Assembly: GCF_017948675.1 (NCBI RefSeq)
Contig: NZ_JAGFBU010000001.1
Coordinates: forward strand, 806,001-870,000
DNA: 64,000 nucleotides
Direction: 5' to 3'
Source: Flavobacterium flabelliforme
GTDB lineage: Bacteria; Bacteroidota; Bacteroidia; Flavobacteriales; Flavobacteriaceae
Under the pieces are notes generated by a model that ran no database searches, was not told where the DNA came from, and worked only from the letters and a program-made list of their open reading frames with translations. Shown here piece after piece: positions 24,802-33,767 of this stretch. Both the position numbers and the translations under genes were made by a program. Numbering within the stretch: position 1 is the first letter of the stretch; every line of letters starts with the position of its first letter.

Positions 24802-25392
24802 TTACTTCTCCTGATCTTTTCGCATGGCATGATAATAAGCTGCACGACTTAGCGGTTCGTATTCTTCGGTTTCACCAAGCATTACCAATTTATCATTATC
24901 CGTTTTACGAAAACTATAATTAGCTAAATTTCCGGTGCGTGTACATACAGCGTGAACTTTAGTTACATATTCGGCAGTTGCCATAAGAGCGGGCATTGGA
25001 CCAAAAGGGTTGCCTTTAAAATCCATGTCTAAACCAGCTACAATAACACGAATCCCTTGATTAGCCAAATCGTTGCAAATTTTCACGATTTCGTCATCAA
25101 AAAACTGAGCTTCATCTATACCAACTACATCGCAACCTTGTGCTAAAATAGCAATATTTGCAGCAGCAGGAACTGGTGTAGAGCGAATTTCATTGGCATC
25201 ATGTGAAACCACCATTTCTTCATCATAGCGGGTGTCAATAGCAGGTTTAAAAATTTCAACTTTTTGTTTAGCAAATTGTGCTCTTTTGAGACGACGAATC
25301 AATTCTTCGGTTTTACCCGAAAACATAGATCCGCAAATGACTTCAATCCAGCCGAACTGCTCTTTATGATTTACTGTATTTTCGAGAAACAT
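24802..25392 (-). CDS. tdk: Thymidine kinase
   Basis: Tdk phosphorylates thymidine in the pyrimidine salvage pathway. The 196-residue product is of the TK1-like type: Walker [16 protein letters not shown] near residue 22, the Walker B-like VGIDEAQFF near residue 95, and a zinc-binding lasso region with [15 protein letters not shown]. Zn ligands are less complete than in some TKs. Length is typical. It is transcribed convergently to rpoN, sharing a terminator, and diverges from the acidic protein gene at 25590. Confidence 0.93.
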   Translation of the reverse strand: MFLENTVNHKEQFGWIEVICGSMFSGKTEELIRRLKRAQFAKQKVEIFKPAIDTRYDEEMVVSHDANEIRSTPVPAAANIAILAQGCDVVGIDEAQFFDDEIVKICNDLANQGIRVIVAGLDMDFKGNPFGPMPALMATAEYVTKVHAVCTRTGNLANYSFRKTDNDKLVMLGETEEYEPLSRAAYYHAMRKDQEK

Positions 25393-25589
25393 TTTGTATT
25401 TTTCTGACTTAAAAAATGAATAGTTTTTATTACTTTGTAATAGAGAAATCGACTTAAAAATTTTATACTTTTACGTCGTTTCAAAAGTATGACATTTTTA
25501 TTAAAAGGTCGCTTCTTCCACTAGCTAAAATAAAACTCCGGAAGGAATATATCGAAAAGACCCGCCTAACACACTACAATTTCAAAGTT

Positions 25590-26669
25590 ATGAAAAAAAA
25601 ATTGGAAGCTGATCTCATCAGCATTGCTCACAGAGTATTACAGTTAAAAAATAAATCTGACATCAATCAATTATATTTAGAAACACAGAAATTATACGAA
25701 AAATTGGCTGTTCTAAGATTTGTAGAAGATCATTTTAGCGAAGCAAAACCCACCATTGGATATTCAGAGATTTCAAAAGAAATCGAATCTGTTTTTGAAA
25801 ATCCCAGTTTAGAATCAGAGTCGATCCATGCAATAGAAGAAAATCCTATTGAAGAAAAGGAAGAACTTGAAATAGAAAAGGAAGAAGAAAACGCTATTCA
25901 AGAAAATAATGAAGTTGTATTAGAAAAGCAAGAGGAAAAAACTTCTTTATCTAGTGAAAATCCAACAGAAGAATTACCTTCAATTGAAGCAATAGAGGAA
26001 ACTGAAAATATCACAGAAGAATCAGAAGAAAATACTTTTGAAACTACAGAAGAAGAAACTATTAACGAAGCCGTTGAAGAAACTAAAGAAGATACTAAAA
26101 TAGAAGTTACACAAGAAAATGCAGCACCGATAATCACAGAATCGGAAAATACTCCTTTTGTTCCTGCTTTCGAAATATCACCTGTAGAAGAAGTCGAAAC
26201 AGAACTAGAAACACCTAAGAAATCAGATGTTGTACAAATATCATTTGAAGAACTATTAGGAGGAAATTATCATGACACCTTATTTGTAAAAAAAGATCAA
26301 GTACAAAATACGGCTGCTGTGATTGAAACTCCAATACCCGCTGAGGAGAAAAAAACAGCCGTTTTAAAAACCAATATTATTGAAGTTGAAGTAGCTGAGC
26401 AATCAGAACCAAAAACAGTCTCTCTTAATGATAAGTTATCCAAAGGAATAAATATCGATTTAAACGATAGATTGGCTTTTATAAAACATCTTTTTGGTAA
26501 TAGCAGTGAGGATTATAATCGCGTTTTAAGCCAATTAATCACCTTTAATACCTTTTACGAAACAAGAGATTTTGTTCAGGAAATGGTAAAACCAGATTAC
26601 AACAATTGGGACGGAAAACAAGAATATGAAGACCGTTTTATGGACATTATTGAGAAAAAATTCTTGTAA
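25590..26669 (+). CDS. Acidic linker protein of unknown function
   Basis: The 359-residue product has three parts. An N-terminal helical segment (about 1-60, MKKKLEADLISIAHRVLQLK) is followed by a long Glu/Thr/Ser-rich, low-complexity region (about 75-215), then a C-terminal folded-looking part with LNDRLAFIKHLFGNSSEDYN and FNTFYETRDFVQEMVKPDYNNW. I recognise the terminal modules as recurring in Bacteroidota proteins next to tdk and rsmI but cannot name a function. There is no signal peptide or membrane helix. The acidic middle is probably disordered. It precedes rsmI on the same strand. Confidence 0.75.
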   Translation: MKKKLEADLISIAHRVLQLKNKSDINQLYLETQKLYEKLAVLRFVEDHFSEAKPTIGYSEISKEIESVFENPSLESESIHAIEENPIEEKEELEIEKEEENAIQENNEVVLEKQEEKTSLSSENPTEELPSIEAIEETENITEESEENTFETTEEETINEAVEETKEDTKIEVTQENAAPIITESENTPFVPAFEISPVEEVETELETPKKSDVVQISFEELLGGNYHDTLFVKKDQVQNTAAVIETPIPAEEKKTAVLKTNIIEVEVAEQSEPKTVSLNDKLSKGINIDLNDRLAFIKHLFGNSSEDYNRVLSQLITFNTFYETRDFVQEMVKPDYNNWDGKQEYEDRFMDIIEKKFL

Positions 26670-26743
26670 TTTATTATTAAATTCAATGAAAAGGAATTTT
26701 AACAAATTTAGAAGAACTGAAATTTGTAATTAATTATCTAACT

Positions 26744-27463
26744 ATGTCAAAATTATATATCGTTCCTACGCCTATCGGCAATCTCGAAGACATGACTTTT
26801 CGAGCGATTCGAATTCTTAAAGAAGTCGATTTGATCCTTGCAGAAGATACGCGTACGAGCGGAAAGTTACTGAAGCATTTTGAAATTGGCACACACATGC
26901 ACAGCCATCACATGCATAATGAACATAAAACAGTTGAGAATTTAATTTCTAGATTAAAAGCAGGAGAAACAATTGCATTAATTTCTGATGCTGGAACTCC
27001 AGCGATATCAGACCCTGGGTTTTTACTAACTCGTGCCTGTGTAGAAAACGGAATCACTGTAGAATGTTTGCCCGGCGCCACTGCTTTTGTACCTGCATTA
27101 GTAAATAGTGGCTTGCCGAATGATAAATTTATTTTCGAAGGTTTTTTACCCGAAAAGAAAGGACGCCAAACTCGTTACTTAGAATTAGCTGAAGAAACTA
27201 GAACGATGATTCTCTATGTTTCCCCTCATAAATTAGTAAAAACACTAGCTGAATTTGTTACTTACTTTGGTGAGGATCGCCAAATTTGTGTTTCTAGAGA
27301 ACTATCAAAATTACACGAAGAAAACCGAAGAGGTACAGCAAAAGAAGTTTTGGCCCATTTTGAAAAAACGCCTCCAAGAGGAGAAATTGTAGTAGTGGTT
27401 GCCGGGAAAACCATCGTTAAAGAAGCTAAAAAATCTAAATTTTCACCAGAAGAAGAAATATGA
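26744..27463 (+). CDS. rsmI: 16S rRNA (cytidine(1402)-2'-O)-methyltransferase
   Basis: RsmI 2'-O-methylates C1402 in the decoding centre of 16S rRNA using SAM. The 239-residue product opens with the invariant IVPTPIGNLEDMTFRAI, followed by LILAEDTRTSGKLLKHF, TIALISDAGTPAISDPGF and CLPGATAFVPALVNSGLP. These SAM-binding motifs identify the tetrapyrrole-methylase fold in RsmI. It overlaps the amine oxidase gene by four bases (ATGA). Confidence 0.95.
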   Translation: MSKLYIVPTPIGNLEDMTFRAIRILKEVDLILAEDTRTSGKLLKHFEIGTHMHSHHMHNEHKTVENLISRLKAGETIALISDAGTPAISDPGFLLTRACVENGITVECLPGATAFVPALVNSGLPNDKFIFEGFLPEKKGRQTRYLELAEETRTMILYVSPHKLVKTLAEFVTYFGEDRQICVSRELSKLHEENRRGTAKEVLAHFEKTPPRGEIVVVVAGKTIVKEAKKSKFSPEEEI

Positions 27464-28512
27464 ATAAAGAGAAAATTATAATAATTGGTGCTGGATTATC
27501 GGGTTTAATGATTGCCTATTTGCTTCAAAAAAAAGGCTATAATATAACTATTTTAGAAGCAGACAAACGTATTGGTGGACGTATAGAAACTCTTACGGGT
27601 TCTAGCGGAGCAACAATGGAAATGGGAGCCACTTGGTTCAGTAAACCGCATCAAAATCTTATTGCATTATTAGAGGAATTCGAAATACCTTATTTTAAGC
27701 AACATACTAAAGGTATCTCCTTTTTTGAAACGATGTCGTTTGTTCCTCCACAAAGATTTGAAATTTCGGATGCCGAAGAACCTTCCTTTAGAATAGTGGG
27801 TGGAACAGCCAAATTAATTGAAAAATTAATTACTGAAGTTGGCTTAGAAAATATTAAAACCAAAGCTAAAGTAACAGCTGTAAAAGAAATTGAAAATTAT
27901 ATAGAAATTACAGATTCTAACGGAATTAAACACACAGCAACAAAGATTATCAGTACTTTGCCTCCGCATTTGTTAGTTCAAACTATACAATTCGAACCCC
28001 ATTTGCCAGAAAAAATTCAGCGATTAGCCAAAAAAACACATACTTGGATGGGCGAATCGATAAAATTTGCGGTTGAATATGCCAATCCATTTTGGAAAGA
28101 AAATAATTATTCAGGCACACTTTTCAGTCAAGCCAGTATCATTCAAGAAATGTATGATCACAGCAACAATGACAATAAAGGATTCGCGCTTAAAGGATTT
28201 CTAAATGGCGGCACTTATACACTCACTAAAGAGCAACGAGAAGAAAAAGTACTACTTCAATTGACAAAAGTCTTTGGTAAAGAAGCTGCGAATTATGTTG
28301 CCTATCACGAAAAAGTATGGCGCGAAGAACCACTGACTTTCTTTCCTTATGAGCAACTCGTTTTGGGACATGAAAACAATGGAAATTCAGAGTATAACAA
28401 ACCACTCTGGAACGATAAGTTATATGTTTCTGGTTCAGAAACTGCCTCCCAAAATCCAGGCTATATGGAAGGAGCAATCGTTGCTGCTAGAAACATAGCT
28501 ACTCAATTTTAA
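27460..28512 (+). CDS. FAD-dependent amine oxidase family protein
   Basis: This 350-residue flavoprotein has the Rossmann motif IIIGAGLSGLMIAYLLQ at residues 6-22 and an Arg-rich GGRIETL after the first Glu. EMGATWFSKPHQNLIALLEE follows as in monoamine-oxidase-like proteins. The C-terminal FAD contact is SGSETASQNPGYMEGAIVAA. It is shorter than eukaryotic MAO and has no signal peptide. The substrate is unknown; relatives act on polyamines, tryptophan or carotenoid precursors. It is coupled to rsmI by ATGA and sits 11 bases before hopJ. Confidence 0.85.
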   Translation: MNKEKIIIIGAGLSGLMIAYLLQKKGYNITILEADKRIGGRIETLTGSSGATMEMGATWFSKPHQNLIALLEEFEIPYFKQHTKGISFFETMSFVPPQRFEISDAEEPSFRIVGGTAKLIEKLITEVGLENIKTKAKVTAVKEIENYIEITDSNGIKHTATKIISTLPPHLLVQTIQFEPHLPEKIQRLAKKTHTWMGESIKFAVEYANPFWKENNYSGTLFSQASIIQEMYDHSNNDNKGFALKGFLNGGTYTLTKEQREEKVLLQLTKVFGKEAANYVAYHEKVWREEPLTFFPYEQLVLGHENNGNSEYNKPLWNDKLYVSGSETASQNPGYMEGAIVAARNIATQF

Positions 28513-28523
28513 TACACTACAAG

Positions 28524-28868
28524 ATGAATATAGCTTCTTTTTTAGAAAAATTAAATAAAAATCCAAAATCGATTTCTTTTACCGAAACGATTGCAGTAAT
28601 AGAAGAAAACTACACTTTCGAGCCAACAGCATTCGAAAATGGAGTATTACACAATACGGCGGAGGAAAATACTGGTTCTTGCAAATTATTTGCTTTTGCA
28701 GAATTACAAAACTTATCTCAGTCAGACACATTATCTTGTTTTGGCGCATATTATTATGACGAGGTGTTAAAAAACCCTAATGGGAACAATCACCAAAACA
28801 TCCGCAATTTCATGAAAACCGGTTGGGAAGGAATTGCATTTTATGGCAGTCCTTTAAAATTGAAGTAA
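28524..28868 (+). CDS. HopJ family protein
   Basis: This 114-residue protein matches the HopJ type III effector family: FTETIAVIEENYTFEPTAFEN, GSCKLFAFAELQNLS, CFGAYYYDEVLKNPNGNNHQ, and IRNFMKTGWEGIAFYG. The name comes from a Pseudomonas syringae effector, but homologues occur in many bacteria without type III secretion, and none is visible here. It has no signal peptide, so a cytosolic housekeeping role is more likely. It follows the amine oxidase gene by 11 bases. Confidence 0.85.
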   Translation: MNIASFLEKLNKNPKSISFTETIAVIEENYTFEPTAFENGVLHNTAEENTGSCKLFAFAELQNLSQSDTLSCFGAYYYDEVLKNPNGNNHQNIRNFMKTGWEGIAFYGSPLKLK

Positions 28869-28940
28869 ACTATTTAAGACTTTTGATTTTCAGAATACAA
28901 ATCTAAAATCAGAAATCGATAATCCTCAATCAAAAATTAC

Positions 28941-30629
28941 ATGCGTTGGACAATTCAACCTAAACCTTCCGAAGATAAAATCAAGCATCTGGCGCAGGCC
29001 TTAAATGTGGAAGATTTTGTAGCGCAATTATTAATTCAGCGAGGTATTGAAAATTTTGAAGAGGCTAAGGTTTTTTTTCGTCCCTCTCTAGAGCATTTGC
29101 ACGATCCCTATTTAATGAAAGATATGGAAAAAGCGGTCGAGAGAATTGAAAAAGCAATTCAGAATCAAGAGCGTATTCTTGTTTTTGGCGATTATGATGT
29201 AGATGGTACTACTGCAGTTTCGCTTGTTTCTTCTTATCTAAAAAGCTATTATCCTGAAGTAGCTACTTATATTCCGGACCGTTATCAGGAAGGCTATGGC
29301 GTTTCCTTTATGGGAATTGACTATGCCGATGACAATGGATTTTCACTAATCATTGCTCTAGACTGTGGTATAAAATCGATTGATCATGTTGCTTACGCAA
29401 AAGAACGAAACATCGATTTCATCATTTGTGATCACCACCGTCCAGGAGAAACATTGCCCGATGCGGTTGCAGTTCTCGATCCAAAAAGAGAGGATTGCAA
29501 CTATCCGTATGACGAATTATGCGGTTGCGGAATTGGTTTTAAACTGATTCAGGCTTTAGGAAACAACAGAAGTCAAACCATAGAAGATTTAGTTCCTTAC
29601 TTAGATTTAGTTGCCGCTGCCATTGCCGCCGACATTGTTCCTATGACTGGTGAAAATCGAGTTTTAGCCCATTTTGGATTACAAGTAATCAATAGCAATC
29701 CGAGACCTGGAATTAAGGCTTTGGTGCATCAAATAAAAAAGAAAGTTTTAGATATAACCGATGTGGTTTTTATTATTGCACCGCGAATAAATGCTGCCGG
29801 TCGCATCAAACACGGAAATCATGCCGTAGAATTATTAACGGAATTTGATTTTGAACAAGCGCAGCAATTCGCTTCTGAAATTGAAGCTTACAACTCGGAA
29901 CGCAAGGATTTAGATAAATTAATCACTAAAGAGGCACTAAAACAAATTGAAGAAAACAATGAAAAAGAGCGTTTTACATCAGTAGTTTTTCAGGAAGATT
30001 GGCACAAAGGAGTAATCGGAATTGTCGCTTCTCGATTAATTGAAACGCATTATCGTCCTACTTTAGTTTTCACAAAAAGTGGCGATAAATATGCTGCATC
30101 TGCTCGATCTGTAAAAGGATTTGATGTGTATAATGCACTCGAAGCTTGCTCAGAACATTTAGAACAATTTGGCGGACACATGTATGCTGCCGGAATGACT
30201 TTAAAAGAAGAGAACTATCTCTTATTTAAAGAAGCATTTGAAAGAGAGGTTGAAAAAACCATTCATCCTGATATGCTGGTTCCAGAAATTTCTATTGACG
30301 CTGAAATTGATTTTTCTGATATAACCCCAAAATTAATCCGAATTTTAAAACAATTCGAACCTTTTGGACCCAAGAATATGACTCCAACTTTTTTAACGAA
30401 AGATGTTAAAGACACTGGATACGGAAAACCAATGGGAAAAGACGAGGAGCATTTACGTCTTTTTTTAAAACAAAATGGAAGCGAAGGAATCGCAGCAATT
30501 GGTTTTGGTTTAGGAGATAAATTTGATTTAACAACAAACCAAAAACCTTTTCAAGTTGCCTACAATATTGACGAAAACGAATGGAACGGAAAAACATCAG
30601 TTCAATTAAGATTAAAAAGTATTAAGTAA
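28941..30629 (+). CDS. recJ: Single-stranded-DNA-specific exonuclease RecJ
   Basis: RecJ degrades 5'-ended single strands in RecFOR recombination, mismatch repair and base excision. The 562-residue product has the DHH phosphoesterase motifs: ILVFGDYDVDGTTAVSL near residue 74, IALDCGIKSIDHV near residue 138, and FIICDHHRPGETLPDA near residue 157. The DHHA1 domain holds GVIGIVASRLIE and the C-terminal part an OB fold with FAAGMTLKEE-like residues (MYAAGMTLKEE). Its stop shares one base with the MFS gene start (TAATG). The first Met is preceded by 70 bases of spacer after hopJ. Confidence 0.95.
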   Translation: MRWTIQPKPSEDKIKHLAQALNVEDFVAQLLIQRGIENFEEAKVFFRPSLEHLHDPYLMKDMEKAVERIEKAIQNQERILVFGDYDVDGTTAVSLVSSYLKSYYPEVATYIPDRYQEGYGVSFMGIDYADDNGFSLIIALDCGIKSIDHVAYAKERNIDFIICDHHRPGETLPDAVAVLDPKREDCNYPYDELCGCGIGFKLIQALGNNRSQTIEDLVPYLDLVAAAIAADIVPMTGENRVLAHFGLQVINSNPRPGIKALVHQIKKKVLDITDVVFIIAPRINAAGRIKHGNHAVELLTEFDFEQAQQFASEIEAYNSERKDLDKLITKEALKQIEENNEKERFTSVVFQEDWHKGVIGIVASRLIETHYRPTLVFTKSGDKYAASARSVKGFDVYNALEACSEHLEQFGGHMYAAGMTLKEENYLLFKEAFEREVEKTIHPDMLVPEISIDAEIDFSDITPKLIRILKQFEPFGPKNMTPTFLTKDVKDTGYGKPMGKDEEHLRLFLKQNGSEGIAAIGFGLGDKFDLTTNQKPFQVAYNIDENEWNGKTSVQLRLKSIK

Positions 30630-31909
30630 TGAGCACAGAAATAAAGCAAAAAAAAGATCCTTACGCCGCCTTACGTTTTAAAGAATTCAATACTTTTTTA
30701 TTACTGCGATTTGCAATGGTATTTGCTTGGTCGATGCAATTCATTATCATAGAATGGCAAGTGTACAGTATTACCAAAGACCCTCTTTCGTTAGGAATTA
30801 TAGGATTAATGGAAGTAATTCCAGCTATTTCCTTAGCTTTATTTGCCGGACATGTTGTAGATCAAAAAGAGAAAAAAGGACTACTTGTAAAATGCATTCT
30901 CGCTTTTTCAGTCATCAGTTTTGGTTTGTTTTTGCTTACTTGGCCAGTCGTGATTGGCGATATTTCTACACAAACTATTTTATATTCTATTTATTTCTTA
31001 GTTTTTTTGGGCGGATTAGTGAGAGCCTTTCTAGGACCAACTATCTTTTCTTTACTTTCCCTAATAGTTCCCAAAAAAGTATATCCTAATGCAGCAACTT
31101 GGAGTAGTTCTGTATGGCAAATTGCCTCAGTTGCTGGCCCAGCGCTAGCGGGATTCTCGATCACGCTTATTGGTGTACATTGGTCGATGTGCACTGTTTT
31201 TGCTTGTTCTCTTTTTGCATTATTGGCTTTATCTCAAATAAAGAAAAAACCTATTCTGAATCCTAAAATTGGAGAACCTGTAATGCAGAGTTTATCCGAA
31301 GGAATCAAATTTGTATTCAATAACAAAACAGTATTAGGAGCCATTACATTAGATATGGTTGCCGTTCTGTTTGGTGGCGCTATTGCTTTATTACCCATTT
31401 TTGCACAAGATATATTAAAAGTAGGCCCTGAAGGTTTCGGTTTTCTAAGAGCTGCTCCTGCAGTTGGTGCCTTTTTAACGATGATTATTACAGCTTATGT
31501 TCCATTGAGTAAAAATGCAGGACTAAAACTGCTAGCCGCCATATTTGCTTTTGGAATCTGTATTATTGTTTTTGGACTTTCTACTATTTTCTGGGTTTCA
31601 CTAATCGCATTATTCTTTAGTGGTGTTTTCGATGGAATCTCAGTAGTGATACGTCAAACCATTTTGCAACTAAAAACTCCAGATCACATGCGTGGCCGAG
31701 TTTCAGCAGTAAACTCTATGTTCGTAGGCTCTTCAAACGAATTAGGTGCATTCGAAAGTGGATTAACAGCGCGATTAATGGGAACTGTAACTGCGGTTGT
31801 TTTTGGCGGAAGCATGACTCTTGTAGTCGTTTTGACTACTGGAATAATATCACCAACCTTTAGAAAACTAGATTTAAGAAAAGATTTAGAGGAACACGAA
31901 AACGGATAA
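30629..31909 (+). CDS. MFS transporter (MFS_3 type)
   Basis: This 426-residue protein has twelve hydrophobic helices. The N-terminal segment FKEFNTFLLLRFAMVFAWS starts the MFS_3-like pattern also seen in enterobactin exporters such as EntS; GLVRAFLGPTIFSLLSLIVP and TPDHMRGRVSAVNSMFVG mark later conserved loops. The second is the canonical motif before helix 11. A small-molecule exporter is likely, but the substrate is unknown. The start codon overlaps the recJ stop by one base, so translation is coupled. Confidence 0.85.
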   Translation: MSTEIKQKKDPYAALRFKEFNTFLLLRFAMVFAWSMQFIIIEWQVYSITKDPLSLGIIGLMEVIPAISLALFAGHVVDQKEKKGLLVKCILAFSVISFGLFLLTWPVVIGDISTQTILYSIYFLVFLGGLVRAFLGPTIFSLLSLIVPKKVYPNAATWSSSVWQIASVAGPALAGFSITLIGVHWSMCTVFACSLFALLALSQIKKKPILNPKIGEPVMQSLSEGIKFVFNNKTVLGAITLDMVAVLFGGAIALLPIFAQDILKVGPEGFGFLRAAPAVGAFLTMIITAYVPLSKNAGLKLLAAIFAFGICIIVFGLSTIFWVSLIALFFSGVFDGISVVIRQTILQLKTPDHMRGRVSAVNSMFVGSSNELGAFESGLTARLMGTVTAVVFGGSMTLVVVLTTGIISPTFRKLDLRKDLEEHENG

Positions 31910-31946
31910 TAGTTGTTTTTTATTTAGAATAATTATAAATAATACT

Positions 31947-31954
31947 TATATTTG
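31947..31954 (+). promoter_or_regulatory. Predicted -7 box for the Cys-cluster protein gene
   Basis: TATATTTG fits TAnnTTTG perfectly, 18 bases before the ATG at 31973. An in-frame TTG at 31952 is part of the box, not a start. Confidence 0.5.
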
Positions 31955-31972
31955 CTTCAAATATTTTTTGAA

Positions 31973-32329
31973 ATGCAAACGATAAAACAGATTTATATAA
32001 ATGATTTTGGAACTTCTTTCTACTGGAGAAAAGAAAACAAAGTCATCGTTGATAAAGTGCAATTGGTCTTTAAAGAAATGGGATTCTACTGTAATAAATT
32101 AGAAATCGAACAATTTAAAGAATGTATTAAAGAAAGCTATAGTGTAAATAGCGAATGTGCAGATTGCGAACTAAAAAGCAAATGCTACAAATTTTTATTG
32201 AAAACACCTTTTTCACAAATTGACTTAGCAGTTACTATGCAAGAATTAGACAAGCTTAAAGATCTTATTGAAGGTACTATATTTAAAATAAATCTTGATG
32301 ATTATTTGTATGGCGTAGGAATGAATTAG
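31973..32329 (+). CDS. Conserved hypothetical with CxxC-x5-C cluster
   Basis: The 118-residue product starts MQTIKQIYINDFGTSFYWRK. The middle region reads NSECADCELKSKCYKFLL, a tight Cys-x2-Cys-x5-Cys cluster with a fourth Cys further upstream (residue 40 area), capable of binding zinc or an Fe-S centre. The rest is alpha/beta with no signal peptide. I do not recognise a named family. Its stop overlaps the lpxH stop by three bases on the opposite strand. Confidence 0.7.
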   Translation: MQTIKQIYINDFGTSFYWRKENKVIVDKVQLVFKEMGFYCNKLEIEQFKECIKESYSVNSECADCELKSKCYKFLLKTPFSQIDLAVTMQELDKLKDLIEGTIFKINLDDYLYGVGMN

Positions 32330-33084
32330 TTATCGTATTTTTTGATTTCAAAATTCTCACCATCAAAAACACCGTAGGTAAAATAGCTAATCCAGTCACC
32401 AAGATTAACATATTCAGCATTTTCGCCTACCAAAAGTTTCATCGGTAAATGACGATGACCAAAAACAAGGTAATTATAATGTTTGGTTTCTAATTTTCGC
32501 TTTGAATACAAAATAAGCCATTCGTTCTCTTCACCAAGAAAAGTTACGTCTTCATCGCCAGAAATTAACTTATTTTTGACCGATAGATATTGCGCTAAAC
32601 GAACACCTATATCGGGATGAACCCAACGAAAAAGCCATTTAAAAAAAGGATTTGTAAATACCTTTTTCATGCGTTTATATCCTAAATCTCCTGGACCTTT
32701 TCCGTCACCATGACCGATTAGGAATGTTTTATTTCCAAACGTATATTCTTGATTGTCATGAAAAACAGGGATATTCAATTCTTTCTGAAAATAATCTTCC
32801 ATCCATAAATCATGATTCCCAACGAAGAAGTATATAGGAATTCCACTGTCTCTAATTTCGGCTAGTTTTCCCAAAACACGAATAAATCCCTTGGGAACAA
32901 CCGTTTTATATTCAAACCAAAAATCGAACAAATCTCCCAAAATAAAAATAGCTTCTGCGTCTCGTTTTACTTCGTCAAGCCAAGCTACAAATTTTTGTTC
33001 TCGAGGAAAACTCAATTCTGGAGTTGGCGCACCAAAGTGTTGATCTGAAGCAAAATATATTTTTTTATTTGGAGGTAATTGCAT
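32326..33084 (-). CDS. lpxH: UDP-2,3-diacylglucosamine diphosphatase (LpxH-like)
   Basis: LpxH cleaves UDP-2,3-diacylglucosamine to lipid X and UMP in lipid A synthesis. The 252-residue product has the metallophosphoesterase motifs in order: FASDQHFGAP (D-x-H), IFILGDLFDFWFEY (GD-x-x-D), YFFVGNHDLWM (GNHD) and FGHRHLP (GH-x-H). Bacteroidota members are often of this LpxH-like type. It sits four bases after queD on the same strand. The C-terminal end lies against the convergent Cys-cluster gene. Confidence 0.88.
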   Translation of the reverse strand: MQLPPNKKIYFASDQHFGAPTPELSFPREQKFVAWLDEVKRDAEAIFILGDLFDFWFEYKTVVPKGFIRVLGKLAEIRDSGIPIYFFVGNHDLWMEDYFQKELNIPVFHDNQEYTFGNKTFLIGHGDGKGPGDLGYKRMKKVFTNPFFKWLFRWVHPDIGVRLAQYLSVKNKLISGDEDVTFLGEENEWLILYSKRKLETKHYNYLVFGHRHLPMKLLVGENAEYVNLGDWISYFTYGVFDGENFEIKKYDN

Positions 33085-33088
33085 GAAT

Positions 33089-33553
33089 TTATAGTGTAGA
33101 TTTCACATTATCAGAAGCATACCATTCAGCAAAAGAAGAATCTGTTTCTTGCAATTTTAAGGAAAAAAGAGCGATTCCTTCTGGCAATCTATTGATGATT
33201 CTTTTTGAAAAATCAACGACCATATTCTCGCTAGTTGGTTGGTAATCGACCAAAATAACATGATGACCACGAGTAATTAATTCGTTAGCTAATTCTACAT
33301 GTGGCGTTGTTCCGTTAAAAACAGTTGCGTGATCAAATTGATCTACAATTTCTTCTTTCACAATTTTTTTTAAATCGGTAAAGTCAATGACCATTCCAAA
33401 TTTAACATTAGAACGATCGGTAATTGGAGATCCTATTACAGTAACAGATAGCTTATAACTATGCCCGTGAACATTTTTACATTTCCCGTCATAACCATAT
33501 AAGGCATGTCCGGTCTCAAAACTAAATTGTTTGGTAATTCTTATATTGCTCAT
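33089..33553 (-). CDS. queD: 6-carboxytetrahydropterin synthase (QueD/PTPS family)
   Basis: QueD converts 7,8-dihydroneopterin triphosphate to 6-carboxytetrahydropterin in queuosine and related deazapurine synthesis. The 154-residue product has the zinc-binding histidines and catalytic Cys in FETGHALYGYDGKCKNVHGH. Later marks are GMVIDFTDLKKIVKE and the final glutamate in LQETDSSFAEW. Queuosine partners are not in the window. It is followed by lpxH after four bases. A -7 box lies close upstream. Confidence 0.9.
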   Translation of the reverse strand: MSNIRITKQFSFETGHALYGYDGKCKNVHGHSYKLSVTVIGSPITDRSNVKFGMVIDFTDLKKIVKEEIVDQFDHATVFNGTTPHVELANELITRGHHVILVDYQPTSENMVVDFSKRIINRLPEGIALFSLKLQETDSSFAEWYASDNVKSTL

Positions 33554-33571
33554 CAGACTTTTATTTTAATG

Positions 33572-33579
33572 CAAATTTA
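33572..33579 (-). promoter_or_regulatory. Predicted -7 box of the queD-lpxH operon
   Basis: Minus-strand TAAATTTG fits TAnnTTTG with a leader of about 16 bases. No TTG at -33. Confidence 0.45.
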
Positions 33580-33587
33580 GTGAATAA

Positions 33588-33764
33588 TTAAAGTTCTTTG
33601 TCTCTTTTTTTTGCACTCGTATACATCCAATAGGCTAACAAAACTAAAACCACAAAAGGAATAAGAGAACCTATAACAACCCCTATTTGATAGCCGTTGT
33701 CTGTGGCATTTTTTAACTTTTCTTCTATGTTTACTTTTTGAACAAGTGTTAGAATTGTGATCAT
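33588..33764 (-). CDS. 58-residue single-span membrane protein
   Basis: An ATG at 33764 opens 58 codons ending at TAA (33588-33590). The N-terminal 25 residues are polar to amphipathic (MITILTLVQKVNIEEKL), one membrane helix runs at about residues 27-49 (IGVVIGSLIPFVVLVLLAYW), and the tail is short and basic (SAKKRDKEL). A positive-inside reading predicts the C-terminus in the cytosol. It starts three bases after the enoyl-CoA hydratase stop, implying coupling. I recognise no family; a small membrane adaptor or respiratory-type subunit are possibilities I cannot choose between. Confidence 0.7.
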   Translation of the reverse strand: MITILTLVQKVNIEEKLKNATDNGYQIGVVIGSLIPFVVLVLLAYWMYTSAKKRDKEL

Positions 33765-33767
33765 GAG

